Shown one piece after another: positions 41,150 to 49,986 of a DNA stretch of 64,000 nucleotides; the first letter of the stretch is position 1; each line of letters begins with the position of its first letter. The translations under genes were made by a program, and so were the position numbers. The notes under the pieces are model-generated. The model ran no database searches. It was not told the DNA's origin and worked only from the letters and a program-made list of their open reading frames with translations. Source of the DNA: Effusibacillus consociatus (GTDB lineage: Bacteria > Bacillota > Bacilli > Tumebacillales > Effusibacillaceae); assembly GCF_042652925.1 (NCBI RefSeq), contig NZ_JBHSHC010000112.1, positions 1 through 64,000 on the forward strand, in the 5' to 3' direction.

Positions 41150-41998
41150 ATGACAATTCAATGGTTTCCCGGCCATATGGCAAAAGCTCGCCGGGAAGTC
41201 ACCGAAAAGCTGAAACTGGTGGATATTGTTTATGAACTGGTGGATGCACGCATTCCAATCTCAAGCCGCAATCCGATGATGAATGAAATCACACAACAAA
41301 AACCGCGCCTGGTGCTGTTAAACAAAGCGGATTTGGCCGATCCTTCCATCACAAAAGAGTGGATTTCCTTTTTTGATGAACAGGGAACGCCGGCTATTCC
41401 AATTGTGGCAACAGAGGGCGAAGGTTTTCGTAAAATTGAATCGGAAGCCAAACGACTGGTCGCGCCCAAGTTGGAAGCCATGATCAAAAAAGGGATTCGC
41501 CCTCGCGCGATCCGAGCGATGATTCTCGGAATCCCGAATGTCGGGAAATCCTCTTTAATCAATCGAATGGCAAAGCGCAATATCGCGAAGACCGGGGACA
41601 AGCCGGGTGTGACCAAGGCCCAACAGTGGATCAAAGTCGGGAAAGACTTTGAACTGCTTGATACTCCCGGTATTCTTTGGCCAAAGTTCGAAGACCCGGA
41701 AGTCGGGATTCGTCTGGCGTTAACGGGAGCCATCAAGGATGAGGTTCTGGAAGCTGACAAACAGGATCTTACCTATTTTTTGGTTAAATGGCTGCGGGAA
41801 ATCTATCCCGGTGTGCTGGAAGAACGTTATAAGCTGGAAGAGCTGCCGGACGAACCTTGGGACACTGTTCTTGCCATAGGGAAGAAAAGGGGATTGGTTC
41901 GTTCCGGCGGCGTCATAGATGAAGAGGGCACGTGCATTCTTATTCTGCGTGAGTTTCGGGCGGGAATGCTCGGAAAGATTTCGCTCGAGCGCCCTTAA
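41150..41998 (+). CDS. ylqF: Ribosome biogenesis GTPase YlqF (RbgA)
   Basis: 282 residues; GGGGG lies upstream of the ATG, 11 bp after lepB. The GTPase motifs are circularly permuted: Asn-Lys-Ala-Asp (G4) at residues 58-61 comes before Gly-Ile-Pro-Asn-Val-Gly-Lys-Ser (G1) near 124 and Asp-Thr-Pro-Gly (G3) near 171. The N-terminal Trp-Phe-Pro-Gly-His-Met-Ala-Lys-Ala is the family mark. It acts in late 50S subunit assembly. In Bacillus subtilis rnhB follows directly; here a 5-kb regulator and efflux block lies in between. Confidence 0.97.
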   Translation: MTIQWFPGHMAKARREVTEKLKLVDIVYELVDARIPISSRNPMMNEITQQKPRLVLLNKADLADPSITKEWISFFDEQGTPAIPIVATEGEGFRKIESEAKRLVAPKLEAMIKKGIRPRAIRAMILGIPNVGKSSLINRMAKRNIAKTGDKPGVTKAQQWIKVGKDFELLDTPGILWPKFEDPEVGIRLALTGAIKDEVLEADKQDLTYFLVKWLREIYPGVLEERYKLEELPDEPWDTVLAIGKKRGLVRSGGVIDEEGTCILILREFRAGMLGKISLERP

Positions 41999-42005
41999 CC
42001 AAAAT

Positions 42006-42042
42006 AGACCACCTTCCCCAAAGGAAAGTGTGGTCTCTTTTT
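42006..42042 (+). terminator. Rho-independent terminator after ylqF
   Basis: Long stem AGACCAC-CTTCC / GGAAAG-TGTGGTCT followed by CTTTTTTATTT. It also separates ylqF from the converging MerR gene. Confidence 0.88.
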
Positions 42043-42046
42043 TATT

Positions 42047-42814
42047 TCAGTCTTTTGGCATCGCTTTGGCGATGTAGGCGAAGATCTCGGGATTCAGTCC
42101 CATCTGGGCTGCATAACCCGGCTCTTCTTCGTAGCGGCGCTTCAGGGTTTCGGCAATGGCCGGGTCACCGCCGGTAAACATCTCGATGAGTTCTTTCCAG
42201 CGCTTTCCGAGCTGCTGCACCTCCGGACTGTCCGGGGGAGTCCCTTTTTCCATCGCTTCACGAACCTTTGCAATCAGTTCAGGCCACTCCTGTTCGACCT
42301 CGCGCATCTTCCCGGGCCCCAGCAGTTCACCTTGTTTTTTGATCTTTTCCATCTGTCCCGGTGTAAACGGATATTTTTCAGACATTCGAATCCCCTCTAT
42401 CGCGAGAATAAAATGTTCCGCGGAAATGTGCCTACGCTCCTGCAACTGGTCGGCGATTTTCTCCAAACGGCGGCACAACTGCGTGTGCACATCAATCTGC
42501 TCCCGCAGCCGTTCGATGTGCAGGCGGACGACCTCCACTGGGGAAAAATCGGGACTCTGCAGGCAGTCCATGATCTCCTCGAGCGAGAACCCGAGCTGCC
42601 GGAGCGATAAAATTTGCTGCAGCCGGGCGATATCCGCTTCCGTGTACAAGCGGTGTCCGCTATCCGAATGCTGCGAGGGCTTCAGCAGCCCGATCTCGTC
42701 ATAAAAATGCAGCGTTCGTACGGAGAGCCCGGTCTGTTTCGCCAACTGTCCAACTTTCCAAACCGATCTGTCTGCGGGAATCCCCTCCCTAATGGCCTTA
42801 AAATTTGCCGGCAA
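42047..42814 (-). CDS. MerR-family regulator with TipAS-like C-terminal domain
   Basis: 255 residues. The only standard start is the TTG at 42814, with a poor site; a strong GGGAGGGG lies 30 nt further in without an in-frame start codon near it, so the true start is uncertain. The MerR helix-turn-helix spans about residues 18-85 (Lys-Val-Gly-Gln-Leu-Ala-Lys-Gln-Thr-Gly-Leu-Ser-Val-Arg-Thr-Leu-His-Phe-Tyr-Asp). A dimer helix follows, then a TipAS-like drug-binding region (about 150-250). TipAL-type proteins are activated by antibiotics. It is divergent from the double-HTH TetR and efflux gene. Confidence 0.9.
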   Translation of the reverse strand: MPANFKAIREGIPADRSVWKVGQLAKQTGLSVRTLHFYDEIGLLKPSQHSDSGHRLYTEADIARLQQILSLRQLGFSLEEIMDCLQSPDFSPVEVVRLHIERLREQIDVHTQLCRRLEKIADQLQERRHISAEHFILAIEGIRMSEKYPFTPGQMEKIKKQGELLGPGKMREVEQEWPELIAKVREAMEKGTPPDSPEVQQLGKRWKELIEMFTGGDPAIAETLKRRYEEEPGYAAQMGLNPEIFAYIAKAMPKD

Positions 42815-42861
42815 CTTTACTATATATCCTCACGTAACGTTAGGTTCAACAGTTAATTCAC

Positions 42862-42936
42862 TTGACAATTCGAATAACGGAATGGTAAATATTAGAATAT
42901 ACTCATGAGTATGTGATTCGAATACTAACCGGTATT
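42862..42936 (+). promoter_or_regulatory. Promoter and palindromic operators of the TetR-RND operon
   Basis: TTGACA (42862-42867) and TAAATA (42886-42891) with an 18-bp spacer. A perfect 14-bp palindrome ATACTCATGAGTAT (42899-42912) covers the expected start. A second, imperfect inverted repeat AATAC-N6-GTATT lies at 42921-42936. These are likely sites for the TetR protein that follows. Confidence 0.6.
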
Positions 42937-42955
42937 TTGTAAGGGGGGTTGAAAT

Positions 42956-43738
42956 ATGAAAGCACGTGACGAGATTTTGGAGGCCGCAAGGCGGCTGGCA
43001 GCCCAAAAGCCCCTGCATCAAATCAGTCTGTCCGACGTTGCCAAGGAAACCGGTAAAAGCTGGCCAACTGTGCGGCGCCATGTCGGGAGCAGGGAAGAAT
43101 TAAGAGCACTGTTGGAGAATGAGAAGGTGGAAAATGCCAACGAGAATCCGGACACCAGAACCCGAATCCTGGCTGCTGCAGAACGGGTCTTTGCCCGGTA
43201 TGGGTTTTCGGGGGCCACTCTCGATCAAGTGGCGGCTGATGCAGGACTTACAAAGGGTGCCGTCTACTGGCATTTTAAAAGCAAAAGTGACCTGTATCTC
43301 GCTTTGCTTGAGGAACGAATTGAACATCAGCTCGCGTCTCTTCCGGAGGTAATCTGGAATCTCTCGGGAGCGACGAGTGCGGAACCAGCGCTGGCGTCTC
43401 TTTTAAAAAGCCAGATTGACTGCTGCAAAGATCCCGATCAACCCAGACTGTTTTGGGAATTTGTAGTAAAAAGCCGCGAGCCGGAAGTTCAGGAGAGGTT
43501 GTGCAGCATTTATCGTGTTCTGTATCAACGGGTTCGTGAACTGATCCGTGAACTGCAGGAAGCAGGACTGTTGGCAGGCGATCAGGATCCATATGTGCTT
43601 TCGGTCTACTTGTCAGCTGTTTTTGACGGGTTGGCTGTAGCCTGCATGATTGACCCGGAACTGGTCGACCTCAATACGTTGGCTCCGGAGTTGGCTAGAA
43701 TCATGTGGCGGGGGATTGGACCGGTCAGGGGTTTATAG
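42956..43738 (+). CDS. TetR-family regulator with two tandem HTH domains
   Basis: 260 residues; AAGGGGGG is 8 nt before the ATG. Residues 4-52 form a TetR-like helix-turn-helix (Ile-Leu-Glu-Ala-Ala-Arg-Arg-Leu, Ser-Leu-Ser-Asp-Val-Ala-Lys-Glu-Thr-Gly-Lys-Ser, Val-Arg-Arg-His-Val). Residues 63-111 form a second, canonical one (Ile-Leu-Ala-Ala-Ala-Glu-Arg-Val-Phe, Gly-Ala-Val-Tyr-Trp-His-Phe-Lys-Ser-Lys). A C-terminal AcrR-type ligand domain follows. Tandem DNA-binding units in a single TetR chain are unusual. It lies 30 bp upstream of the RND exporter it presumably represses. Confidence 0.9.
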   Translation: MKARDEILEAARRLAAQKPLHQISLSDVAKETGKSWPTVRRHVGSREELRALLENEKVENANENPDTRTRILAAAERVFARYGFSGATLDQVAADAGLTKGAVYWHFKSKSDLYLALLEERIEHQLASLPEVIWNLSGATSAEPALASLLKSQIDCCKDPDQPRLFWEFVVKSREPEVQERLCSIYRVLYQRVRELIRELQEAGLLAGDQDPYVLSVYLSAVFDGLAVACMIDPELVDLNTLAPELARIMWRGIGPVRGL

Positions 43739-43768
43739 GCTAGGGGCAGATAATGGGAGGGGTAAGCG

Positions 43769-46700
43769 GTGACAAAATGGGTTCGATTTTCAATGAAGAA
43801 TGCAGGCGTCATTTTTCTGGCGATGATTATGATTGCCGCGGGCGGCTTGTATTCCACTTTTTCCATGAAGCTTGAACAGTTTCCGAATGTTGACGTTCCT
43901 TATTTGAATGTTGTGGTTGTGTATCCGGGGGCCACACCGGAACAAGCGGTTGACGATGTGGCGAAACCGCTCGAACAAGCTTTGTCAGGGTTAGAGAAAT
44001 TAAAAAATCTTTATGTCGAAGCCGGCACCAATTATGTGTCGACAACAATGGAGTTTGAGTTAAGTCATTCCATGGAAGAAGCAAAAAAAGATGTGAACAG
44101 CGCGTTGGCGAACGTCAAACTTCCGGAAGGTGCGGAGAAACCGCGAATTTTTCAAGAGGGGCCTACGGCTGCGCCAATTTATTCGTTTGGTGTTACGGCC
44201 AGTACCGATCCGGCCACGATCAAGCAATATATAAACGAACATGTAAAGCCTTTATTCTCTTCCATCCAAGGGATCTCGAGCGTGGATGTGCAGGGGAGCC
44301 CGGAAAAGAAGCTGTTCATACGGGTTGACCCTGAAAAAATGAAAAAAGAGAATCTAACTTTTGATAAAGTAAAGCAAGCGCTCCTGGCAAACAACGTATC
44401 TTTCCCTGCCGGCGAGGTCACGATCGACGGAAAAAGCCTAAACGTGGAAGCCGGCAAAAAAATCCGTTCTGAAGAGGAACTGAAAAATGTCAATTTGATC
44501 ATCATCGATCAGGATACCAGCAGACTTGCGAACGCGTTTCAATCGCTAGGGGAAGGAGTAGGCACGGTCGGCTCTTCTGTCGGTCAGCTCGGGCAGGGTG
44601 TCGGCAATTTGACGAAGGGGCAGATTCTGTTACAGGCGGAGATTCAGGTGATGCAGGCGATTAACGGGCTCTCCGCAAGCCTTTTTGAGAATCAATCCAA
44701 ACTCGCCGCCCTGACTCAACTGGCTCAAGCCAACCCGCAGCAGCAACCGGAGTTGGAAACCCAAATCAGGCAGTTGAAACAGACAATCCAAGAAGAGCAG
44801 GCTCAGATTACATCTCTGCAAAACAAGCTGGCAGAACTCCAGGCACAAGTCAATGCTGCCAATACAGATGCTGCCAATACACTCAAAAGCGCGTCCGGAA
44901 GCTCGGCCGTAAAGAACCGCAATCAGGAGATTTCCGCCAAACCGTCATTAAGTATACGTGCTCTCAAGCTGTCCGACATTGCCGATGTGACCTACTCATC
45001 GGACAAAGACAGGGTTCTTTCCCGTCTAAACGGAACACCGGCAGTTCTCGTTGATATTAAGACCGAACCTGGTTCCAACACGGTTGAAATCGTAAAGAGC
45101 ATCAATCAAAAGCTGGACAAAGTGTCTTTGCCGAATGGCTATCACTTGACCAAACTACGCGATAATTCCATCCAGATTAAAAAATCGGTCGACGGGATGC
45201 TGCGTGAAGTCGTACTCGGATCCTTGTTGGCTGTGTTGGTTACGCTTCTGTTCTTGCGGAATTTGCGGGCCACTCTTGTGGCGGTTGTTTCAATCCCGCT
45301 GTCAATTCTCGCTTCCATGATCACCTTATACTGGATGGATTACAGCTTTAACATGATGACATTGGCCGGAATTGCCGTAGCGGTGGGCCGGGTGGTTGAC
45401 GATTCGATTGTGGTGATCGAGAACATATACCGGCGTGTGGGCGCCAGCGCACAGCGAAGTTGGGAACTGGTACTGGATGCGACGAAAGAAGTGGGGCAGG
45501 CGATTACCTCTTCCACTTTTACGACGATCGCCGTTTTTGGCCCATTGTCGTTTGTACCGGGCATCGTTGGGAAGTTTTTTGCCCCGTTCGGCATTACGGT
45601 CGTTATCGCACTCGCGTTCTCATTGTTGGTCGCCATTACAGTTGTGCCGTTGGCCGCCAGACTGTTTTTGCTCAATATGAAGCATACAGAAGACAAGGAA
45701 AATGGTCTGCAGAAGGTGTATCGCATCGTTCTCGGATGGTCGCTTCAACACAAATTGACTGTGGCGATTGCCGCTCTGCTCGTATTCGGGGGATCATTGG
45801 CGCTTTTGCCGAAGATCCCGAAAAACTTTCTGCCATCCGAAAAAACAGTCTCTTACGGATTGCGTGTAACTCTGCCTGTTGGCACAGCGCTTGAAAAGGC
45901 GGACCAGGTGGCAAACAAGATTGAATCGTTTGTTCGCGGACGTTCTGAAATCAAGAGCTACCAAACAACTGTCCGCGGGGAAAGCATCCGGATGCAGATT
46001 GAGCTGAAGGATGACGTCTCTCCGGAAGTTGCGAAAAAATTCGAGCAAGACATGAGAGAGAGTACGGCCGGCTTGGGCACCGGTATCCGCTCGGCACTTA
46101 CTCCACAGGGAATAACAGGCGGCGGAGGGCTGTTCATTGTTGTGAACGGAACAGACTTGTCGGCGCTCAAGCAAGCGGGAGACATGATTGCAAACGCGAT
46201 TCAGGATGTGCCTGGCCTTGCGAATGTTGAGACGAATTTATCAGCGTTAAAACCGCAGCTTTTCGTCGATATTCATACGGAAGAAGCGGCTCGAAAAGGT
46301 CTCAACCCGGCTATGATTGCCTCCTCCATCCGACAAATGATCAATGGGGACAGTGTAATGAATGTCACGCTGGATGGCCGAACAACAGAGGTTAACCTCG
46401 GGCTGAAAGCGGATGATCTGAAAACGCTCGATGTCATTCAGAATCAGATCATAACCAATATGACGGGTGAGCACGTGAAGTTATCCGATATCGCCACAAT
46501 TAGCGAGAAGCCCGGTCCCACTGCCATACAACGCTTGAACCAACAAGAGTATGTATCGGTAAGGGGCGGTTTTACCTCTGATAATGCGTCGGGTATACAG
46601 AACGAGGTGGAAAACCGGATCAAAAATCTCAACCTGCCAAGCGGCGTCTCGTACTATTTTGAGGGGGAGGCCAAAGCGATGAGCGATGGCTTCCGCAACA

Positions 46701-47245
46701 TGGCAATCGCAATGGCGGCCAGTATTCTGCTGGTTTACATGGTGATGATGATCGCATTTGGCGAAATGCTGGCTCCGTTTTCGATTCTTTTCTCCTTGCC
46801 GTTTATCTTCACGGGAGGATTGTTGGGACTTTATGTCTTTGATGAGGCGTTGGGAATGCCGGCATTGGTTGGCTTCTTGATGTTGATTGGAATAGTGGTC
46901 ACAAACGCCATTGTCTTGGTGGATCGGGTTCAGCAAAACCGCGCCGCTGGAATGGAGATAAGGGAAGCATTGATTGAAGCGGGTGTAACCCGGATACGGC
47001 CGATTCTGATGACTGCGGTTGCGACGATTGGCGCACTGCTGCCGCTTGCAGTTTCCAGCGAAGGCGGCTTAATTTCGAAATCTTTGGCAATTGTAGTGAT
47101 TTCCGGTCTTACGACTTCTACCCTGTTAACCCTCGTTATTGTCCCGGTCGCATATCAAGTGTTGAATTCGATTCGAAACCGGCTGGTTCGACGAAAGCAA
47201 ACAGAGAAGAATCCGTTCGGGATCGTTAAGATGGAAGAAGCTTAA
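43769..47245 (+). CDS. RND family efflux transporter (SwrC/AcrB-like)
   Basis: 1158 residues from GTG 43769 after GGGAGGGG. It is an inner-membrane HAE1-type RND pump with 12 membrane helices in two halves. The helix-4 proton-relay motif Ala-Gly-Ile-Ala-Val-Ala-Val-Gly-Arg-Val-Val-Asp-Asp-Ser-Ile-Val is near residue 535. Between about 255 and 390 there is a Gln/Leu/Ala-rich coiled-coil insertion that Gram-negative AcrB lacks; a comparable region occurs in Bacillus SwrC (YerP). SwrC exports surfactin and related lipopeptides. Without an outer membrane the pump works alone. Co-transcribed with the double-HTH TetR. Confidence 0.94.
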   Translation: MTKWVRFSMKNAGVIFLAMIMIAAGGLYSTFSMKLEQFPNVDVPYLNVVVVYPGATPEQAVDDVAKPLEQALSGLEKLKNLYVEAGTNYVSTTMEFELSHSMEEAKKDVNSALANVKLPEGAEKPRIFQEGPTAAPIYSFGVTASTDPATIKQYINEHVKPLFSSIQGISSVDVQGSPEKKLFIRVDPEKMKKENLTFDKVKQALLANNVSFPAGEVTIDGKSLNVEAGKKIRSEEELKNVNLIIIDQDTSRLANAFQSLGEGVGTVGSSVGQLGQGVGNLTKGQILLQAEIQVMQAINGLSASLFENQSKLAALTQLAQANPQQQPELETQIRQLKQTIQEEQAQITSLQNKLAELQAQVNAANTDAANTLKSASGSSAVKNRNQEISAKPSLSIRALKLSDIADVTYSSDKDRVLSRLNGTPAVLVDIKTEPGSNTVEIVKSINQKLDKVSLPNGYHLTKLRDNSIQIKKSVDGMLREVVLGSLLAVLVTLLFLRNLRATLVAVVSIPLSILASMITLYWMDYSFNMMTLAGIAVAVGRVVDDSIVVIENIYRRVGASAQRSWELVLDATKEVGQAITSSTFTTIAVFGPLSFVPGIVGKFFAPFGITVVIALAFSLLVAITVVPLAARLFLLNMKHTEDKENGLQKVYRIVLGWSLQHKLTVAIAALLVFGGSLALLPKIPKNFLPSEKTVSYGLRVTLPVGTALEKADQVANKIESFVRGRSEIKSYQTTVRGESIRMQIELKDDVSPEVAKKFEQDMRESTAGLGTGIRSALTPQGITGGGGLFIVVNGTDLSALKQAGDMIANAIQDVPGLANVETNLSALKPQLFVDIHTEEAARKGLNPAMIASSIRQMINGDSVMNVTLDGRTTEVNLGLKADDLKTLDVIQNQIITNMTGEHVKLSDIATISEKPGPTAIQRLNQQEYVSVRGGFTSDNASGIQNEVENRIKNLNLPSGVSYYFEGEAKAMSDGFRNMAIAMAASILLVYMVMMIAFGEMLAPFSILFSLPFIFTGGLLGLYVFDEALGMPALVGFLMLIGIVVTNAIVLVDRVQQNRAAGMEIREALIEAGVTRIRPILMTAVATIGALLPLAVSSEGGLISKSLAIVVISGLTTSTLLTLVIVPVAYQVLNSIRNRLVRRKQTEKNPFGIVKMEEA

Positions 47246-47257
47246 AAAACGAACGTT

Positions 47258-47296
47258 GAGGTGGGACCCCTGAAAGGAGTGGGGCCGCCTCTTTTT
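47258..47296 (+). terminator. Rho-independent terminator after the RND gene
   Basis: Stem GAGGTGG...CCCC / GGGG-CCGCCTC with a small bulge, followed by TTTTT. Confidence 0.85.
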
Positions 47297-47429
47297 GATG
47301 TCGGCGTGGGTCAATAGTCTCTTCGTCACTTTTGTGAGTTTGCAAGGTAATTTGCTATTTCTCGAATTTGCAGGAAAAAGGGGGATGAGTGCCGAATTCG
47401 TAGTAGATATCGAAGGAGAGAGTGCATGC

Positions 47430-48218
47430 ATGAAAGACCTGAAAAACCATTCGATCGAACAGATTCGAACCTGGTTGGAAAGCCAATCCGACGTAACCGA
47501 CAGGACATTGCTGGCGTTAAAAAAGGATTCTCGTTCAGGCGTCCGGGCTTTGGCCGAATCCTACATCAAAAAGCGGGCACGCCAACAGGCCGAAGCGGAG
47601 CGTATGAAGCAGCTCTGGAAGTTCGAACGGACATTAACCGACCAGGGATTTCGCATGATCGCCGGTATAGATGAGGCCGGCCGTGGTCCATTGGCAGGTC
47701 CGGTGGTAGCGGGAGCGTGCATTCTGCCAGTGGGTGTGGAGATTCCCGGGTTGAACGATTCGAAACAGCTAACGGCAGAGCAGCGAGAAACTCTTTTCCA
47801 TGTAATACGCGATAAAGCTATAGCTTGTGGCGTAGGCATTGTCGACGTCGATTATATTGATACATACAACATTCTCCAGGCAACTTACGAAGCAATGCGG
47901 CGTGCGATTGACGGTTTGGGCGTGGAACCCGATCATCTGCTAAACGATGCGGTTACGATACCGAAGGTAACGATTCCACAGCTGCCAATCGTCAAAGGGG
48001 ACGCCAAAAGCCATTCGATAGCGGCGGCTTCCATCCTGGCCAAAGTCACCCGGGATCAATTGATGAAGGAATATGGCCGTATCTATCCGGAATACGGCTT
48101 TGAAAAACATATGGGCTATTACACGCCTGAACACATCCACGCTTTACAAAAATACGGCCCATGTCCCATTCATCGCCGGTCATTTGCTCCGGTGGCCGTG
48201 TTTTCGGGGTTGGTATAG
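47430..48218 (+). CDS. rnhB: Ribonuclease HII
   Basis: 262 residues. The ATG at 47430 follows AAGGAGAG by 9 nt; the open frame back to 47295 is not used. The N-terminal 70 residues are the helical extension of Gram-positive RNase HII. The catalytic core begins with Ile-Asp-Glu-Ala-Gly-Arg-Gly-Pro-Leu-Ala-Gly-Pro, followed by Asn-Asp-Ser-Lys-Gln-Leu and Asp-Ala-Lys-Ser-His-Ser-Ile-Ala-Ala-Ala-Ser-Ile-Leu-Ala-Lys-Val. It removes RNA primers and ribonucleotides from DNA. It precedes the ylqG-like gene as in Bacillus subtilis. Confidence 0.97.
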   Translation: MKDLKNHSIEQIRTWLESQSDVTDRTLLALKKDSRSGVRALAESYIKKRARQQAEAERMKQLWKFERTLTDQGFRMIAGIDEAGRGPLAGPVVAGACILPVGVEIPGLNDSKQLTAEQRETLFHVIRDKAIACGVGIVDVDYIDTYNILQATYEAMRRAIDGLGVEPDHLLNDAVTIPKVTIPQLPIVKGDAKSHSIAAASILAKVTRDQLMKEYGRIYPEYGFEKHMGYYTPEHIHALQKYGPCPIHRRSFAPVAVFSGLV

Positions 48219-48242
48219 AATCTCGCCAAGGGAGGGGGTCCG

Positions 48243-49685
48243 GTGAACATCTGGTCATCACTGATGGAAACTATAGGACAGGCCTTTCGCCCGGATTCGC
48301 CTGCCAGAGGTCTCGAATTGCGAATCGGTGAAGTGGTTCAGGCAAGCTTGATTGAAATGCTGGATGACCGCGCGGCTCTGGTTCGAATCAAAGGACAGGT
48401 TCTGCAGGTCCAGATGGAGGCCCAACTGCCTAAGGGTACCGTTCTTTCTTTGGTTGTGATTGGTCAAACTGAGGGCGGCCTTTTGGAGTTAAAGGTCAGC
48501 CCTTTCGGACAGGGGAGTTCCAATCCCGACTCCCGGAAAATGTTTCCTTTATCCAGTGAGCCTGATCAGTCTGAATTCCCTTCACTAGCGAAGTTGTTGA
48601 AGAATCTTGACATCGAAGCCACCCCGGCGAATCGTAAAATTGTCAATCGGTTACTGGCGGCGGAATTATCGGTTTCTAAGTCTCTCGTAAAGACTATGCA
48701 AGCCTTACTAGAGCCGGAGCAGCATGTTTCTCGAAGCGACATGTCCCTTGAGACGCTGGTGAACATGGTTCGCAAGAATATTCCTATGACACCGGCAACG
48801 TTTCAAGCTATGAAAACTCTCTGGTACGGTCCTCCGCTGCATGAAATCCTGAAAGTAGCAATCTCTTCCCGAAGCAATGTTTCAACAGGCGATGCGTCCG
48901 GAGTGCGGGAGGGGATGCCAAGCGGCCAACCGATAGTCGCTTCCATGCAGGAAAGTACTGTCCAAATGCGTGTTCCGAATGATTCCGCCAAGTCTTTGAG
49001 TCTCCATCAAATGGTGTCAATACAAGATATCCTGTTAGATCTGGATCAGCTTCAACAACTTCCTCCTCAGGAGAGGGGCCAAGCTTTGCAGGCGGTTGTG
49101 GAACGGCTGGGCTTGGCACATGATAATCAAATGGCCCTTCTGCAAAAAAACGGTTCGGACACAACTGTCCCTGCAACGCTGAAATCCTTGTTGTTGGCCG
49201 AACTTCAGGTCAATCCCAATAACTCCGGGGCTGAACTGGCGTTGAATCATTTGACCGGGCAACAATTGATGCACTCCCTGAAAGAGGACGCCAGCCCTTT
49301 TTTCTATCACTATCTCGCACTTCCGGTACAAGTGGAACAGGGGGCGGGAGAAGCAAAGATTCATTTGTTGACCCGCAAGAAAGAGGGAAAACGTCTTGAT
49401 CCGTATAACTGCTTTCTCTATTTCCATTTGCAGTTGCCGACGCTTGGAGAATTGCATATGCACGTTCAAATTGTGGAACGGATTGTATCTCTCCGTTTGA
49501 TTGTGGAAGAGGAAAATCGGCTTCTGCTGGCCGACTCTGATTTAGCTTTTTTGAGGCAGGGGCTGCAGGAAGCAGGTTTTCAACTGGGAGCCGTCCGGAA
49601 GGAGAAAGGCTCCCCGGATCTGATCCAACCGTTTTCACAGTTGCCCCTATTGATTGCAAGCGGCGGGTTTGATCTGAAGGTTTGA
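48243..49685 (+). CDS. YlqG-like protein with FliK-type C-terminal domain
   Basis: 480 residues from GTG 48243 after GGAGGGGG. The sequence is low in motifs for the first 350 residues. The last 110 (Leu-Pro-Thr-Leu-Gly-Glu-Leu-His-Met-His-Val-Gln and a following beta-rich stretch) resemble the hook-length control domain of FliK. It lies between rnhB and an FlhB-like gene, the place of ylqG in Bacillus subtilis. That neighbour and the FliK-like fold suggest the pair interact like FliK with FlhB, but outside the flagellar operon. Confidence 0.72.
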   Translation: MNIWSSLMETIGQAFRPDSPARGLELRIGEVVQASLIEMLDDRAALVRIKGQVLQVQMEAQLPKGTVLSLVVIGQTEGGLLELKVSPFGQGSSNPDSRKMFPLSSEPDQSEFPSLAKLLKNLDIEATPANRKIVNRLLAAELSVSKSLVKTMQALLEPEQHVSRSDMSLETLVNMVRKNIPMTPATFQAMKTLWYGPPLHEILKVAISSRSNVSTGDASGVREGMPSGQPIVASMQESTVQMRVPNDSAKSLSLHQMVSIQDILLDLDQLQQLPPQERGQALQAVVERLGLAHDNQMALLQKNGSDTTVPATLKSLLLAELQVNPNNSGAELALNHLTGQQLMHSLKEDASPFFYHYLALPVQVEQGAGEAKIHLLTRKKEGKRLDPYNCFLYFHLQLPTLGELHMHVQIVERIVSLRLIVEEENRLLLADSDLAFLRQGLQEAGFQLGAVRKEKGSPDLIQPFSQLPLLIASGGFDLKV

Positions 49686-49695
49686 GGTGAGACAG

Positions 49696-49986
49696 GTGAA
49701 GAAATACCAATTGCATAAGGCGGCTGCTTTGTCGTATGATCCGAATGCGGATCAGGCCCCCAGAGTGGTGGCCAGTGGACAAGGGGAGGCAGGCAGACGA
49801 ATCATTGAATTGGCAAGAGAACATGGGGTTCCTGTCCACCAGGATCCGGTACTTGTGGAAACATTAATGGCTTTCGATTTGGGACGGGAAATTCCGCCGG
49901 AGCTTTATCAGGCGGTGGCTGAGATTCTTGTGTTTGTGCAGTCTTTGGAACGAAAATCGAGTAAAGGAACGGGTCGCAAGGAATGA
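49696..49986 (+). CDS. FlhB C-terminal domain homologue (YlqH-like)
   Basis: 96 residues from GTG 49696 after TTGAGGTGA; GTG 49687 is an alternative start. The sequence matches the cytoplasmic switch domain of FlhB (Ala-Leu-Ser-Tyr-Asp-Pro, Val-Val-Ala-Ser-Gly, Ile-Ile-Glu-Leu-Ala-Arg-Glu-His-Gly-Val-Pro-Val) with no membrane part. The autocleavage site Asn-Pro-Thr-His of FlhB is absent. Such FlhB2/YlqH proteins are widespread in Bacillales. It overlaps yraN by 4 nt. Confidence 0.85.
   Translation: MKKYQLHKAAALSYDPNADQAPRVVASGQGEAGRRIIELAREHGVPVHQDPVLVETLMAFDLGREIPPELYQAVAEILVFVQSLERKSSKGTGRKE

Noticed and set aside
47295..47429. Longer N terminus for RNase HII
   Set aside because: It would start in the terminator of the RND gene; the strong site AAGGAGAG supports ATG 47430.
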